From positions 307,593 to 371,592 of the forward strand of contig NZ_JAHQCX010000002.1 in the NCBI RefSeq assembly GCF_019042245.1: a DNA stretch of 64,000 nucleotides, given 5' to 3'. A model generated the notes under the pieces. It had not been told where the DNA came from. It worked only from the letters and a program-made list of their open reading frames with translations, and ran no database searches. Source of the stretch: Diplocloster modestus (GTDB taxonomy: Bacteria > Bacillota > Clostridia > Lachnospirales > Lachnospiraceae). The number at the start of each line of letters is the position of its first letter. Within the stretch, counting starts at the first letter, position 1. This document shows, one piece after another, positions 52,384 to 61,210 of the stretch. The position numbers were made by a program, and so were the translations under genes.

Positions 52384-53235
52384 CTAAAATAGAATAATTG
52401 AATCCATTATCTCAGTTCCCAATCCAAGCAGGCAGACCCCCATGATTCCCACAAAAATCAGCAGCTGCAAAACCTGGATTTTCCGATCCAGCTTTTCTTT
52501 TTCTTTCATATGTATCGCATGCTGCATATCGGTGAGCTGGGAAGATACGTCCTCAAGAATCTGCACGGTACGACCGGATTCTAATGATTGCTGCAAAATC
52601 ATACACAAAATATCGATATATTTATTCTCAAACTTCTCATGAAACTCTTCCAATGCATGGGTGATATCACTTTTTGCTACGATGCGGTTTGTCAGGGTAA
52701 GAAGCGCTGCCTTCAATCGCTCGTTCTCCACAGCAAGATAACATTCCGAAAGTGAATGAGTCAGATACACTCCAGCCTTCGTCTGTATTCTAAGCGTATC
52801 ATAGACATTTTTAATATCCGCCAGCATCTCATCGTTGTCCTGATTGTTGGACAGGCGGATGAATCCATCCGGTGCCTGAAAACCAACTGGCAGCAGCAGC
52901 AAACCTATTACAGGGTGAATCTGTAAACCTGCAGCCATGCACAGCAGCGCAAAAAGTCCTTTTACCGCCAGATAGGAAATCGGATCGGCTTTCCCAGGAA
53001 ACATATACGTAACTCCGTAATGTTCCAGATAATCCTGAATTCGGTCATATCGGAAATATGGTAATCCGGTGGTTTTTAATTGCCGTCTGACCTGTCCGCC
53101 CATCTGATTACGCCACTGGATCAGACGTTCCTGTACCTGTGTGTAAGATGCACTGCAAAGTGCCAGCATAAACAGTACCGGACATATAAGTTCCGTCACT
53201 GCTTTCCCTCTGCTGATAATATCCATAACCTCCAT
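52384..53235 (-). CDS. TadC-like type II secretion F-domain protein
   Basis: A 283-residue membrane protein with an N-terminal helix, paired central helices (SYLAVKGLFALLCMAAGLQI, VIGLLLLPVGFQA) and a C-terminal pair. The cytosolic T2SF domain contains YDTLRIQTKAGVYLTHSLSECYLAVEN. It forms the inner-membrane platform with the TadB-like protein. Confidence 0.88.
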   Translation of the reverse strand: MEVMDIISRGKAVTELICPVLFMLALCSASYTQVQERLIQWRNQMGGQVRRQLKTTGLPYFRYDRIQDYLEHYGVTYMFPGKADPISYLAVKGLFALLCMAAGLQIHPVIGLLLLPVGFQAPDGFIRLSNNQDNDEMLADIKNVYDTLRIQTKAGVYLTHSLSECYLAVENERLKAALLTLTNRIVAKSDITHALEEFHEKFENKYIDILCMILQQSLESGRTVQILEDVSSQLTDMQHAIHMKEKEKLDRKIQVLQLLIFVGIMGVCLLGLGTEIMDSIILF

Positions 53236-53297
53236 CTATGAATAGTATCTCCTTTCCGTTCATTCTTTATCATTAATTATTTTCTAGTGGATACTTT

Positions 53298-54272
53298 TTA
53301 GGATTGTCCTTTTTTTCCTGCAAAAAACATAGAATACAGACAGACAAGCAGTACGATCATACAGTACAGCGCGATGCCGTTCCCAATCACAGAATTAAAC
53401 AGCACATAAAGAAATCCATGGCGTATAAAACCGTTCAGCATACCGGTTACAACGAGGCAGAGCAGCAGAATGATACTAATTTCGATACGTCCATTGTCAT
53501 ACAGCGCTTTCCTTTCTTTTTGGTTTTGCAGATATTCCTGCAGGCTTCTGCGATTATCGCGGATAATTTCAGCATAGTTCGCCTCATGCCTGGAACAGAT
53601 CTCCAGATTCCGGATCAGATTCCGGAACTGGGGATGTTCGATCTGAAGCTCCAGATTTCTCAGTGCCTCCTCCATATTTCCCGTATTGCGAGCTTTACTC
53701 ACACACTCCTGGAGTGCCGGACGCATTGGTACATCAAGATAAGGACAGACCTTTTCAAAAATAAAAATCAGATCATCGCTGGTCTCACTGAAATTCTCCA
53801 GCAGATTTGCAAACTGTGTAATACCGTTCTGTGTTTTTTTATAATTGGATATAGAAAGACTGTAGATCAAAAGATAAAAAAGAAACATAGTAAAAGCAGC
53901 AGTCGGAATCGTCAACAGCCACAATCCACTCATGCTTTTGGCCAGTGCGGCAGCAGCCACGGATGCCGTCAGCATCAGAACCAAAAATATTTCTGTATTT
54001 AAAAACGGCAGATAGTATCTGATATTGCTCTGTAGAATCATAAGATCAAACCGGTATAGAACACTTTTTCTCTTGCCCGCGCCCTCCTCAAACCACCGTT
54101 TGGTCTCCTCCATTCTGCGTCCTTCCTCCTGTTCTTCCGACAGGCGGTAAAATTCCAGCAGAGCCCGTTCCACCAATCGCTGCTCCTTCAGGAAATCATA
54201 GAGATTAGTAAAACCTGTAAACAGCAATGGAATCAGAAGTATCCGCAAACATAAACTGATTTCTTCCATCAA
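53298..54272 (-). CDS. TadB-like type II secretion F-domain protein
   Basis: A 324-residue protein. N-terminal helix (LRILLIPLLFTGFTNLYDFL), cytosolic region, two central helices (LVLMLTASVAAAALAKS, LLTIPTAAFTMFLFYLLIY), the T2SF domain (FANLLENFSETSDDLIFIFEKVCPYLD) and two C-terminal helices. It is 14 bases downstream of the secretion ATPase gene. Confidence 0.88.
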   Translation of the reverse strand: MMEEISLCLRILLIPLLFTGFTNLYDFLKEQRLVERALLEFYRLSEEQEEGRRMEETKRWFEEGAGKRKSVLYRFDLMILQSNIRYYLPFLNTEIFLVLMLTASVAAAALAKSMSGLWLLTIPTAAFTMFLFYLLIYSLSISNYKKTQNGITQFANLLENFSETSDDLIFIFEKVCPYLDVPMRPALQECVSKARNTGNMEEALRNLELQIEHPQFRNLIRNLEICSRHEANYAEIIRDNRRSLQEYLQNQKERKALYDNGRIEISIILLLCLVVTGMLNGFIRHGFLYVLFNSVIGNGIALYCMIVLLVCLYSMFFAGKKGQS

Positions 54273-54286
54273 GCGGTGATCCCTCC

Positions 54287-55459
54287 TTATAATATTTTTC
54301 TGTATTTCAGATCGTTATTGCTCCGGTCCCAGCCGTCTATCTGGGAGATCTCCCTCACTTTAAAATTTTCCAGGAAAATGATCGTGGATATATGGCACAG
54401 CATATGCAGCGCATCTTCCCGGCTGTAATCGCTTTCGTATTTCACATAATCGGCCAGTTTATTCAGCCCTTCCGTGGAACTGGCTCCATGCACGGATGCC
54501 CAGCACTTATGCCCGGTGTATGCCGCATTTAAAAAATACAGTGCTTCCCCTCCCTTGATTTCTCCTATGATAAAATAGTCCAGGTCTGTCAGCAGGCCAT
54601 TGCGGGCCAGATCCTTCAGGTCATATCTGATTTTCCCCTCACCCTTGCTGGAAACGACGTGCTGAAACATCAGATCCGGATGTGTATTGGAAAACAGTTC
54701 TTCATTTTCCTGAATCACCAGACCGGAATTAGCCTCCGGGATACAATCCAGCAATGCGTTCATCAGAGTGGTTTTGCCGGACGCTCCCTTCCCGGTAAAC
54801 AAAATTCCAGAAGCCTGGGAAGCTTCCTTCCTCAGCCAGTCTGCGGTTTCATCACTCAGCATACCCATCTTTATGAGATCTGCCAGTGTATTTTTCTGCT
54901 TGGCAATCTTACGGATATGCAGATAAGGGCTGTCTACAGAGTTTACAAACTCTGTCGTGATATTAAAGCGCAGAATAAATTTGGGATTTGTTGTTTTATC
55001 TGTAAAGTTCTGAACCGCATTCAAATCGCTCAGATTCGTCCTGTTTTTGATAACCACCCGATCTACAAACCGCCGATAAGCCTCTTTGCTTCTGAATTTT
55101 AACGGCGAAGTCATGCGCTTTCCATACCTTTTCACCCGTATATGATTCTCATCCAGCACTTTAATATCCGATATGGACTCATCATTGATCAGCTCATCCA
55201 GAATATCATAGCTCCACAGGAATTTCTGGAAGCGTTCCAATACGATACCGGACAGAGGTTCCTTAACCTGTCTGTGTTTCAGGTATTCTCTTACCTCTTG
55301 CAGGAATTCATCCCTGCTTTTCATACCCCGTTCGACCAGATTCAGCGGTTTCATATCAACTCTGGTAAAATAGTCAATGACGTCATCCAACAGTTTATTT
55401 ACAAAATCTCCCTGAAGAATATTCTCCTTGTTTTCCGTCCGGGTTTTGTTTACATACAA
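54287..55459 (-). CDS. TadA/CpaF secretion ATPase
   Basis: A 390-residue hexameric ATPase. Walker A FTGKGASGKTTLMNALL, the Asp box VIQENEELFS, Walker B-like DYFIIGEIKGGEALY and the His box GHKCWASVHGASS are present. It powers assembly of Flp pili. First gene of the operon; AGGAGG ten bases upstream of the ATG. Confidence 0.92.
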   Translation of the reverse strand: MYVNKTRTENKENILQGDFVNKLLDDVIDYFTRVDMKPLNLVERGMKSRDEFLQEVREYLKHRQVKEPLSGIVLERFQKFLWSYDILDELINDESISDIKVLDENHIRVKRYGKRMTSPLKFRSKEAYRRFVDRVVIKNRTNLSDLNAVQNFTDKTTNPKFILRFNITTEFVNSVDSPYLHIRKIAKQKNTLADLIKMGMLSDETADWLRKEASQASGILFTGKGASGKTTLMNALLDCIPEANSGLVIQENEELFSNTHPDLMFQHVVSSKGEGKIRYDLKDLARNGLLTDLDYFIIGEIKGGEALYFLNAAYTGHKCWASVHGASSTEGLNKLADYVKYESDYSREDALHMLCHISTIIFLENFKVREISQIDGWDRSNNDLKYRKIL

Positions 55460-55495
55460 TTCGCTCCTCCTTTCTGTCAGCTCACCGACATTATT

Positions 55496-55526
55496 TATAG
55501 TTATGAGTACTTAGCGGCTGTTTTTT
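55496..55526. repeat. Shared upstream element, copy A
   Basis: TATAG then TTATGAGTACTTAGCGGCTG followed by six T. A copy with 26 of 31 bases identical is at 58619. Plus-strand reading gives a weak stem (ATAGT with GCTGT) and a T-run. Stands about 37 bases upstream of the secretion ATPase start codon. Confidence 0.7.
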
Positions 55527-55903
55527 AGCCGCTTACGTGCGATGCATGAAAAATTATCAGTGAGGTATTTTCCAGCGCTACTATTTTTTTACCTCTCTTT
55601 GATCACCTCTCTTACTTTAAAACAATTGCTGTCCACTCCTATCATATAAACCCGATCAACACAACTTCAGAATACCTGTGTCACTTGATGGAGGATCATA
55701 AATAGGAAATACCGTTCAACGCTTGAAATAGATTGGACAATAAATAAGTAAATGGGATAAATAAGATAATTAAAGTAATGAATGAAAAATAAAACAGATA
55801 CAAAACAGATAAATCAGAATCATTCTTTAAAGAACGTACAAAGATCATATCTCAAAATGAAGCGCATGTCAACTCTGCATTCTAACCAAAAAAAGCCTCA
55901 TTT
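55527..55903. other. AT-rich intergenic region
   Basis: Between the tad operon and the MATE gene stop. AGCCGCT at 55527 pairs with AGCGGCT just upstream across the T-run. The rest is AT-rich; no reading frame, promoter pair or terminator that I can support. Confidence 0.4.
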
Positions 55904-57289
55904 TTAACCCTTATTTTTTACACCCGCACCTTTGATCTCTTTCTGTCCCAAACCGGGCCAGACCGTAATCATCATGGTAACAAAACACGCGGTCCCCCCG
56001 ATAAAATTCGATACCGGCTCGGCCAGAAACACTCCATTCGTGCCCAGATTTCCCACCATCGGCAGAAGAAGCGTCAACGGGATCACGATAATCGCCTTTC
56101 GAAGCAGTGAAAAGAAGACGGCCTGCCTGGATTTTCCCAACGCAACGAATACGGACTGTCCGGCAAACTGCAGTGACATCATAAAAATGCCAAAAAAATA
56201 AATCTTCATGGCAGGAACGCCTGCCTTTAAAAGTTCAGGTTCGCTGTTAAACAGGTGGATGAAAAACCAGGGCGCCAGGAGCAATAATCCCCAGACCGCA
56301 AACGTATAGATGATACACACCGCTGTTGTGAATTTTATAGCGCTTCGCACCCGTGCATATTCCTCTGCCCCATAATTAAATCCCATCACCGGCTGGGCAC
56401 CATTGGTCACGCCCATCACCGGCATGGTTATAATCTCCCGCACCGAGTTAATCACCGTCATAACCCCAACGTACAGATCGCCTCCGAAATTTTGCAGTGT
56501 AGCGTTGCAAATGATCTGCACAGATCCATTGGTCACGGACATCACAAAACCAGACATTCCAAGCCCTGTAATATTTTTTAACAATTCAGCCTTTAATCGC
56601 ATCCCTTCCCGGTTCAGTTTCAGAATTGCCTTCGGCCCGCGCAGGAATTTAAGCACCCAGACAGCAGACAGCATCTGGGAAATCAAAGTGGCTGCCGCGG
56701 CACCCTGCACTCCCATCCGAAAAACGAAGATAAACAGCGGGTCCAGTACTATATTTGCCACTGCCCCCAACAATACGGTCATCATGCCGATTTTACCAAA
56801 CCCCTGTGAATTAATAAAACTGTTCATCCCAAGGCTGATCATTACGAACACCGTACCCAGCAGATAGATCGTCAGATAGGCATCTGCGTAAGGAAACGTT
56901 GCACTGCTGGCGCCGAACAGATACAGCAATGGCTTTTTAAACAGCAGGCAGAGTATCATCAGAATAATACCGGTAATCACAAGCATGGAGAAAGAATTCC
57001 CCATAATCTGCTCCGCTTTTTTATTTTCTTTCTGTCCTCTGGCTATGGAACACAGCGGTGCCCCGCCCATTCCGAACAAATTGGCAAACGCCGTAATGAT
57101 TGTAATAATCGGAAGGGCCAGACCAAGCCCGGTCAGCGGCACTGTGGACGCTCCCGGGATATGTCCAATATAGATCCGATCCACCACATTATACAGTACA
57201 TTGATCAACTGTGCCAAAGTCATGGGCAGCGCCAGGCTAAGAATATTCCCCGAAACGCTGCCCTTACTGAAATCATTGTTCGCACTCAT
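55904..57289 (-). CDS. MATE family efflux transporter
   Basis: A 461-residue protein with 12 predicted helices in two MatE halves. N-terminal LALPMTLAQLINVLYNVVDRIYIGHI and the second-half GVTNGAQPVMGFNYGAEEYARV motif are typical. It expels drugs or metabolites in exchange for Na+ or H+. It follows the cation antiporter gene by 12 bases, so both are likely one transcript. Substrate unknown. Confidence 0.93.
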   Translation of the reverse strand: MSANNDFSKGSVSGNILSLALPMTLAQLINVLYNVVDRIYIGHIPGASTVPLTGLGLALPIITIITAFANLFGMGGAPLCSIARGQKENKKAEQIMGNSFSMLVITGIILMILCLLFKKPLLYLFGASSATFPYADAYLTIYLLGTVFVMISLGMNSFINSQGFGKIGMMTVLLGAVANIVLDPLFIFVFRMGVQGAAAATLISQMLSAVWVLKFLRGPKAILKLNREGMRLKAELLKNITGLGMSGFVMSVTNGSVQIICNATLQNFGGDLYVGVMTVINSVREIITMPVMGVTNGAQPVMGFNYGAEEYARVRSAIKFTTAVCIIYTFAVWGLLLLAPWFFIHLFNSEPELLKAGVPAMKIYFFGIFMMSLQFAGQSVFVALGKSRQAVFFSLLRKAIIVIPLTLLLPMVGNLGTNGVFLAEPVSNFIGGTACFVTMMITVWPGLGQKEIKGAGVKNKG

Positions 57290-57301
57290 GTTTTACAACC
57301 C

Positions 57302-58531
57302 TCATTTCCTGCCCGCATCTATAGCCTTTACTGTCCGAATCTCATGTGCCAGAATTAATGCGCCTTTCGCACAGGCCGGTCCCACCATTTCATATAGGAT
57401 ACTGGAAGACAATATAATCGTGGAGAGCATGGTCCCCATCTGCGGCGGGAGAATACGCTGGCCCAGTGCAGCCAGACCGATCGCCACACCTGCCTGCGGC
57501 ACCAGGGCCAATCCCAAATATTTGCGCACCTCCGGTGAAGCTTTGCCGATAAGAGATCCAGCCCAGGCCCCCGCATATTTGCCCAGAATCCGGACCCCAA
57601 AATAAACCACGCCGATCACACCGGCTGACACCAGCATCGGTACATTCAGCTTCATTCCAGACAGTACAAAAAACATAAGCATAATTGGCGGAGAAAAATG
57701 ATTGACCTGTTTGAACAGGTTCTTTTTTTCGATTACATTAACATATACCGTTCCCATAAGCATACAGGGAAGCAGAGGGGAGACGTCCAACATCGTGCAG
57801 ACCCCGGTCATGGCAAAGATCACTGCGTTGATCAGGATCAATCTGTGATCTCTGGATCGGCTGTCCGATATGATCCATTTCAAAAGATATCCGCACACGG
57901 CTCCTAAAAACAATACCACCAGATTCACCAGCAGAGGAATCAGGAATACATTCCACTGCAGATGTCCGGTACCACTCTCCAGCTGATCCGCAATCGCCGC
58001 ACACACGCTGAATGCGATCAGGGCTACCGCATCATCCAACGCTACCACCTGCAGTATGGTATTCACCAGCTCTCCTCTGGCATGGTACTGATTGATCGTC
58101 ATAATCGTGGAAGCCGGCGCTGTAGCAGATCCGATCGCTCCCAGCAAGATAGCGAAGGGAACCGACAGGTGAAAAATGAAAATCATTGTCAGCGCCACCA
58201 CTGTTCCTGCCAGTAATGCCTCAAATACGGTAATGATTATGATCCGCCTGCCATTTTTCTTCAGTTCCTCCAGTTTAAAATATTTTCCCACGCCGAACGC
58301 AATGTATGCCAAGGCTATGTCCGTGATAAATCCCATTCCCTCCATAATATCAGGGGAAATCAGATTCAGAACATAGGGGCCGATCAGTACCCCTGCTATA
58401 ATATACCCCGTCACATCCGGCAGACGCAGCTTTTTCGTTATCCTGGTCATTAAAAAACCTGCAATCAGAATCAACGCAATGCTTAAAATTACCTCCGCAG
58501 AAGAATTTCCAATCCTGTCGAGAAGAGCCAT
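57302..58531 (-). CDS. CPA2-type cation/proton antiporter
   Basis: A 409-residue membrane protein with about 12-13 helices. N-terminal KLRLPDVTGYIIAGVLIGPYVL and the mid-membrane AIGSATAPASTIMTI and VVALDDAVALIAFSV (DD ion site) match the KefB/NhaS Na+(K+)/H+ exchanger family. No C-terminal TrkA-N regulatory domain. Likely helps pH and ion balance; co-transcribed with the MATE gene. Confidence 0.92.
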   Translation of the reverse strand: MALLDRIGNSSAEVILSIALILIAGFLMTRITKKLRLPDVTGYIIAGVLIGPYVLNLISPDIMEGMGFITDIALAYIAFGVGKYFKLEELKKNGRRIIIITVFEALLAGTVVALTMIFIFHLSVPFAILLGAIGSATAPASTIMTINQYHARGELVNTILQVVALDDAVALIAFSVCAAIADQLESGTGHLQWNVFLIPLLVNLVVLFLGAVCGYLLKWIISDSRSRDHRLILINAVIFAMTGVCTMLDVSPLLPCMLMGTVYVNVIEKKNLFKQVNHFSPPIMLMFFVLSGMKLNVPMLVSAGVIGVVYFGVRILGKYAGAWAGSLIGKASPEVRKYLGLALVPQAGVAIGLAALGQRILPPQMGTMLSTIILSSSILYEMVGPACAKGALILAHEIRTVKAIDAGRK

Positions 58532-58618
58532 CTCACCACGCTCCTTTTCTCTAAGGCGATGTCACAACGCCCACACAGCTGTTACTCCCTACGTAACCCC
58601 GTCAAGCTACATATATTT

Positions 58619-58649
58619 CATAGCTATGAGCACTTAGCGGCTATTTTTT
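58619..58649. repeat. Shared upstream element, copy B
   Basis: CATAGC then TATGAGCACTTAGCGGCTA followed by a T-run. Base changes relative to the copy at 55496 preserve the ATAGC/GCTAT pairing (U-A to U-G, C-G to U-G). It is about 90 bases upstream of the antiporter start, in the same orientation relative to its gene as copy A. Confidence 0.7.
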
Positions 58650-58718
58650 TATTATATCACAGTTTTCATGTCACAGCCACCAATGAACACGGTTCTGACA
58701 TAAAGAAGCCGGTCCCTC

Positions 58719-60137
58719 TCAGAAGCACAATGCCAGAGATACGGCGTACACCGGTATAATCAGCGCCATATGCAGCCATATCCAGCCTCTGCTGCAAACA
58801 TCGTTCTCCTTACCCAGATCTTTTTTGAAACCAGGAAAATTAATCACCAGAAGAAGAATCAGGCAGGCAATAAACACCGCATTAAATATTTTCGAATACA
58901 GAGCGTAATTTTTAACCGACCACATGATCTGGTTTAGATTTACATAATGCAGCTTCCCGGTATTGATCCCTGGAAGAAAGTTTGCTAAAAATCCTCTTGC
59001 CACGTAAGAAGGCCCCATAAACCCATTGGTATTCAGGTGGACCAGAACCGCGCTGGCAGACAACAGAACCTCAAGTATCATATTCAAACGCAGATATTTT
59101 TTATTGGTTAATATCACACACAGCAAAAACGGGTAAAGCAGTATCAACCGGTAATAAAAATATTCCGTGAACCCAAAGAACACGAACTGCGTCGCCATGG
59201 CAATATAAATCACATACTGCCGCCACTGCTCGTCCCCCTTTGTCTTAACCACGTAAGCAAAAAAGTAAACCAAACACAGGATCAGAATAAATATGGAAGT
59301 GTTCACCACCGGGCCAAAAGAAATATCTTTACTCAGTATCTTTCCGATCTCATCCCCATATTTGATCGCTCCTTTAATCGATTTCTGGTACAGAGGCGCG
59401 TTGTGGTAGATCAGAGAAAATAAAATGGTGAGCCAGAATCCTCCCAGTACCCGATATATAATTTTATCCACACGCTTTTCTATAAACAGTACCAATCCAA
59501 TATAGGTAAATATAAAAAATGGTTTGGTCGCTATCGCAAAGGAAGATAACAACATAAACAGCCCATATCGTTTTTTCAGCAGAAAATAAACAGCCATAAC
59601 CCCAAACATACAGATAACCACATCATTTTGTCCGGCAAAGCAGACGGCAATATATATATGAACCGCAGATACCATCAGAAGGGCCGCCAGCCAGCTTCTG
59701 TATCGGTTTCCAGTCATCAGCAGTACGATCTGATACATAAAATAAGCTGTAACTAAAAGTGCCGCTACTAAGAAAAGTTTGGACCAGATCAGCATCAGAG
59801 AATTTTCTACAATCCGGAACCCAAAAAACCGCTGAAGAATCCAAATCGGAATATTCCAGACTGCCCAGGGAAGAACACTGAATACGCTGGTCCCCATATC
59901 CTTGTGCATGGCACCAAACAGGTTTTCCCGGCAATATGCGTAATAATCCAACGGCTTTCCATCAAAAATGACATCCAGAAGATTCGTGGACCAGATCGTC
60001 CAGGACACACCGTCCGCATAAGTATATGTAATCAGAATCAGCCCTCCGATGATTCCCGCAATTACCCATTCAATCGGCAGGACCCGACAGCTTTGAAACC
60101 ATACCTGATAACTTTTGTCAGATTTTTTCCTATCCAT
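58719..60137 (-). CDS. GT-C-like multi-spanning membrane glycosyltransferase
   Basis: A 472-residue protein with about 11-12 helices. After the first helix (IEWVIAGIIGGLILITYTYADG) comes a large extracytoplasmic loop with Asp/Glu residues (VIFDGKPLDYYAYCRENL), the usual acidic site of lipid-sugar-dependent GT-C enzymes. Repeated short hydrophobic spans such as YGLFMLLSSFAIATKPFFIF follow. Donor and acceptor cannot be told; envelope polymer modification is the general expectation. Monocistronic. Confidence 0.7.
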   Translation of the reverse strand: MDRKKSDKSYQVWFQSCRVLPIEWVIAGIIGGLILITYTYADGVSWTIWSTNLLDVIFDGKPLDYYAYCRENLFGAMHKDMGTSVFSVLPWAVWNIPIWILQRFFGFRIVENSLMLIWSKLFLVAALLVTAYFMYQIVLLMTGNRYRSWLAALLMVSAVHIYIAVCFAGQNDVVICMFGVMAVYFLLKKRYGLFMLLSSFAIATKPFFIFTYIGLVLFIEKRVDKIIYRVLGGFWLTILFSLIYHNAPLYQKSIKGAIKYGDEIGKILSKDISFGPVVNTSIFILILCLVYFFAYVVKTKGDEQWRQYVIYIAMATQFVFFGFTEYFYYRLILLYPFLLCVILTNKKYLRLNMILEVLLSASAVLVHLNTNGFMGPSYVARGFLANFLPGINTGKLHYVNLNQIMWSVKNYALYSKIFNAVFIACLILLLVINFPGFKKDLGKENDVCSRGWIWLHMALIIPVYAVSLALCF

Positions 60138-60363
60138 TCTCTCTCTCCTTGATTGTCGCAGCCAGGTTCCATCTTACCTTCCTATCTTATTCTCGACATC
60201 TCAATAAGAACCCATACCTGTAAATCAATCCGTAGAGAATTATAGCACGCTAACCCATTTTCTACAAATTAATCCTGCCATAAAATTCTTAATTTTTTCG
60301 ATCCAAACCTTAATATTTTCTTAATATAGGGCAATCTAACATCCAATATAATGAATCTGATAA
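60138..60363. other. Divergent AT-rich intergenic region
   Basis: Separates the GT-C-like gene (minus) and the coiled-coil gene (plus). Strongly AT-rich from 60220 on; no gene or structured element recognised. Confidence 0.4.
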
Positions 60364-60392
60364 TTGTTTTTCGGAACTATTAGTTGTAGAAT
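60364..60392 (+). promoter_or_regulatory. Predicted promoter of the coiled-coil gene
   Basis: TTGTTT, 17-base spacer, TAGAAT, about 50 bases before the ATG. Confidence 0.45.
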
Positions 60393-60441
60393 AATAATAT
60401 ATAGTAGCATTGATATTATTTTACAAAAGAGGGGGATTTCT

Positions 60442-61134
60442 ATGAAATGGTATCAAAAAACAGGTTGGATTCTGGCATTTTTAGTCTTATGCTTTCCTCT
60501 TGGCTGTTTTCTTATGTGGCAGTATAAAAAAGAATGGACAATGCTGATAAAGGCGGGGGCCAGCGCGGCATTCGGAATATTCTTTCTGGTCCTCTTTCTT
60601 TCCGCATTTTCATCGGATACGAGCCAGGCTGCCGCACTTACAGATCAATTAGAAGCCATACAGGCAGAAAAACAGGAGCTGGAAACACAGGTTGAATCAC
60701 TGTCTGCTGATTTGTCTGTTCTGAAAGATGAAAACCAAACGAACGTAGCAAAGATTGAGGAACTGCAGGATCAGTTAGAGACAGCCGAACAAACCATAGC
60801 CTCAATGTCTGACTTAGATCCGGCTGAGGATTTGCAGAACCAGATCGACTCCCTGCAGCAGGAAAACACGAAACTAACGGAAGAAAATGAAAAATTGTCT
60901 TCTCAGATCGCATCCGCTTCTGTTTCCAATTCTTCAAAATCATCTCCGGATTCTTCCGTATCAGCTGGTACCGACGCTCCTTCACAACCTGCCGACATTA
61001 ATTCAGAAATCGTACTGGTTACCAAAACTGGCAGTAAGTATCACAACCATAAGTGCGGCAATGGTACTTATTATGAGGCAACACTCGAGGACGCGCTGGC
61101 AAGGGGATTAACCCCATGCAAGAAATGCTTTTAA
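60442..61134 (+). CDS. Membrane coiled-coil protein with C-terminal Cys/His motif
   Basis: About 230 residues. ATG at 60442 has AGAGGGGG upstream; the open frame runs further back without a ribosome site. Two helices (WILAFLVLCFPLGCFLMW; LIKAGASAAFGIFFLVLFLSAF) are followed by a coiled coil at about residues 65-155, a Ser/Pro-rich linker, and a C-terminal module SKYHNHKCGNG...LTPCKKCF. The His/Cys set (HxHxxC and CxxC) resembles small zinc-binding tails fused to secreted nucleases and surface proteins. Role unknown; topology suggests an envelope sensor or tether. Confidence 0.75.
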   Translation: MKWYQKTGWILAFLVLCFPLGCFLMWQYKKEWTMLIKAGASAAFGIFFLVLFLSAFSSDTSQAAALTDQLEAIQAEKQELETQVESLSADLSVLKDENQTNVAKIEELQDQLETAEQTIASMSDLDPAEDLQNQIDSLQQENTKLTEENEKLSSQIASASVSNSSKSSPDSSVSAGTDAPSQPADINSEIVLVTKTGSKYHNHKCGNGTYYEATLEDALARGLTPCKKCF

Positions 61135-61165
61135 ACGCTGTTGAAATAAATACATACTTCCAAAG

Positions 61166-61208
61166 ACTCCACATATATATGTATAAAACCATATATTGTG
61201 GAGTTTTT
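61166..61208 (+). terminator. Terminator of the coiled-coil gene, overlapping next ribosome site
   Basis: ACTCCACA-type arm at 61166 pairs with the arm ending GTGGAGT, loop in between, followed by TTTTT. The downstream arm carries GTGGAG, which is also the only ribosome-site candidate for the deacetylase start at 61211. Confidence 0.82.
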
Positions 61209-61210
61209 GT

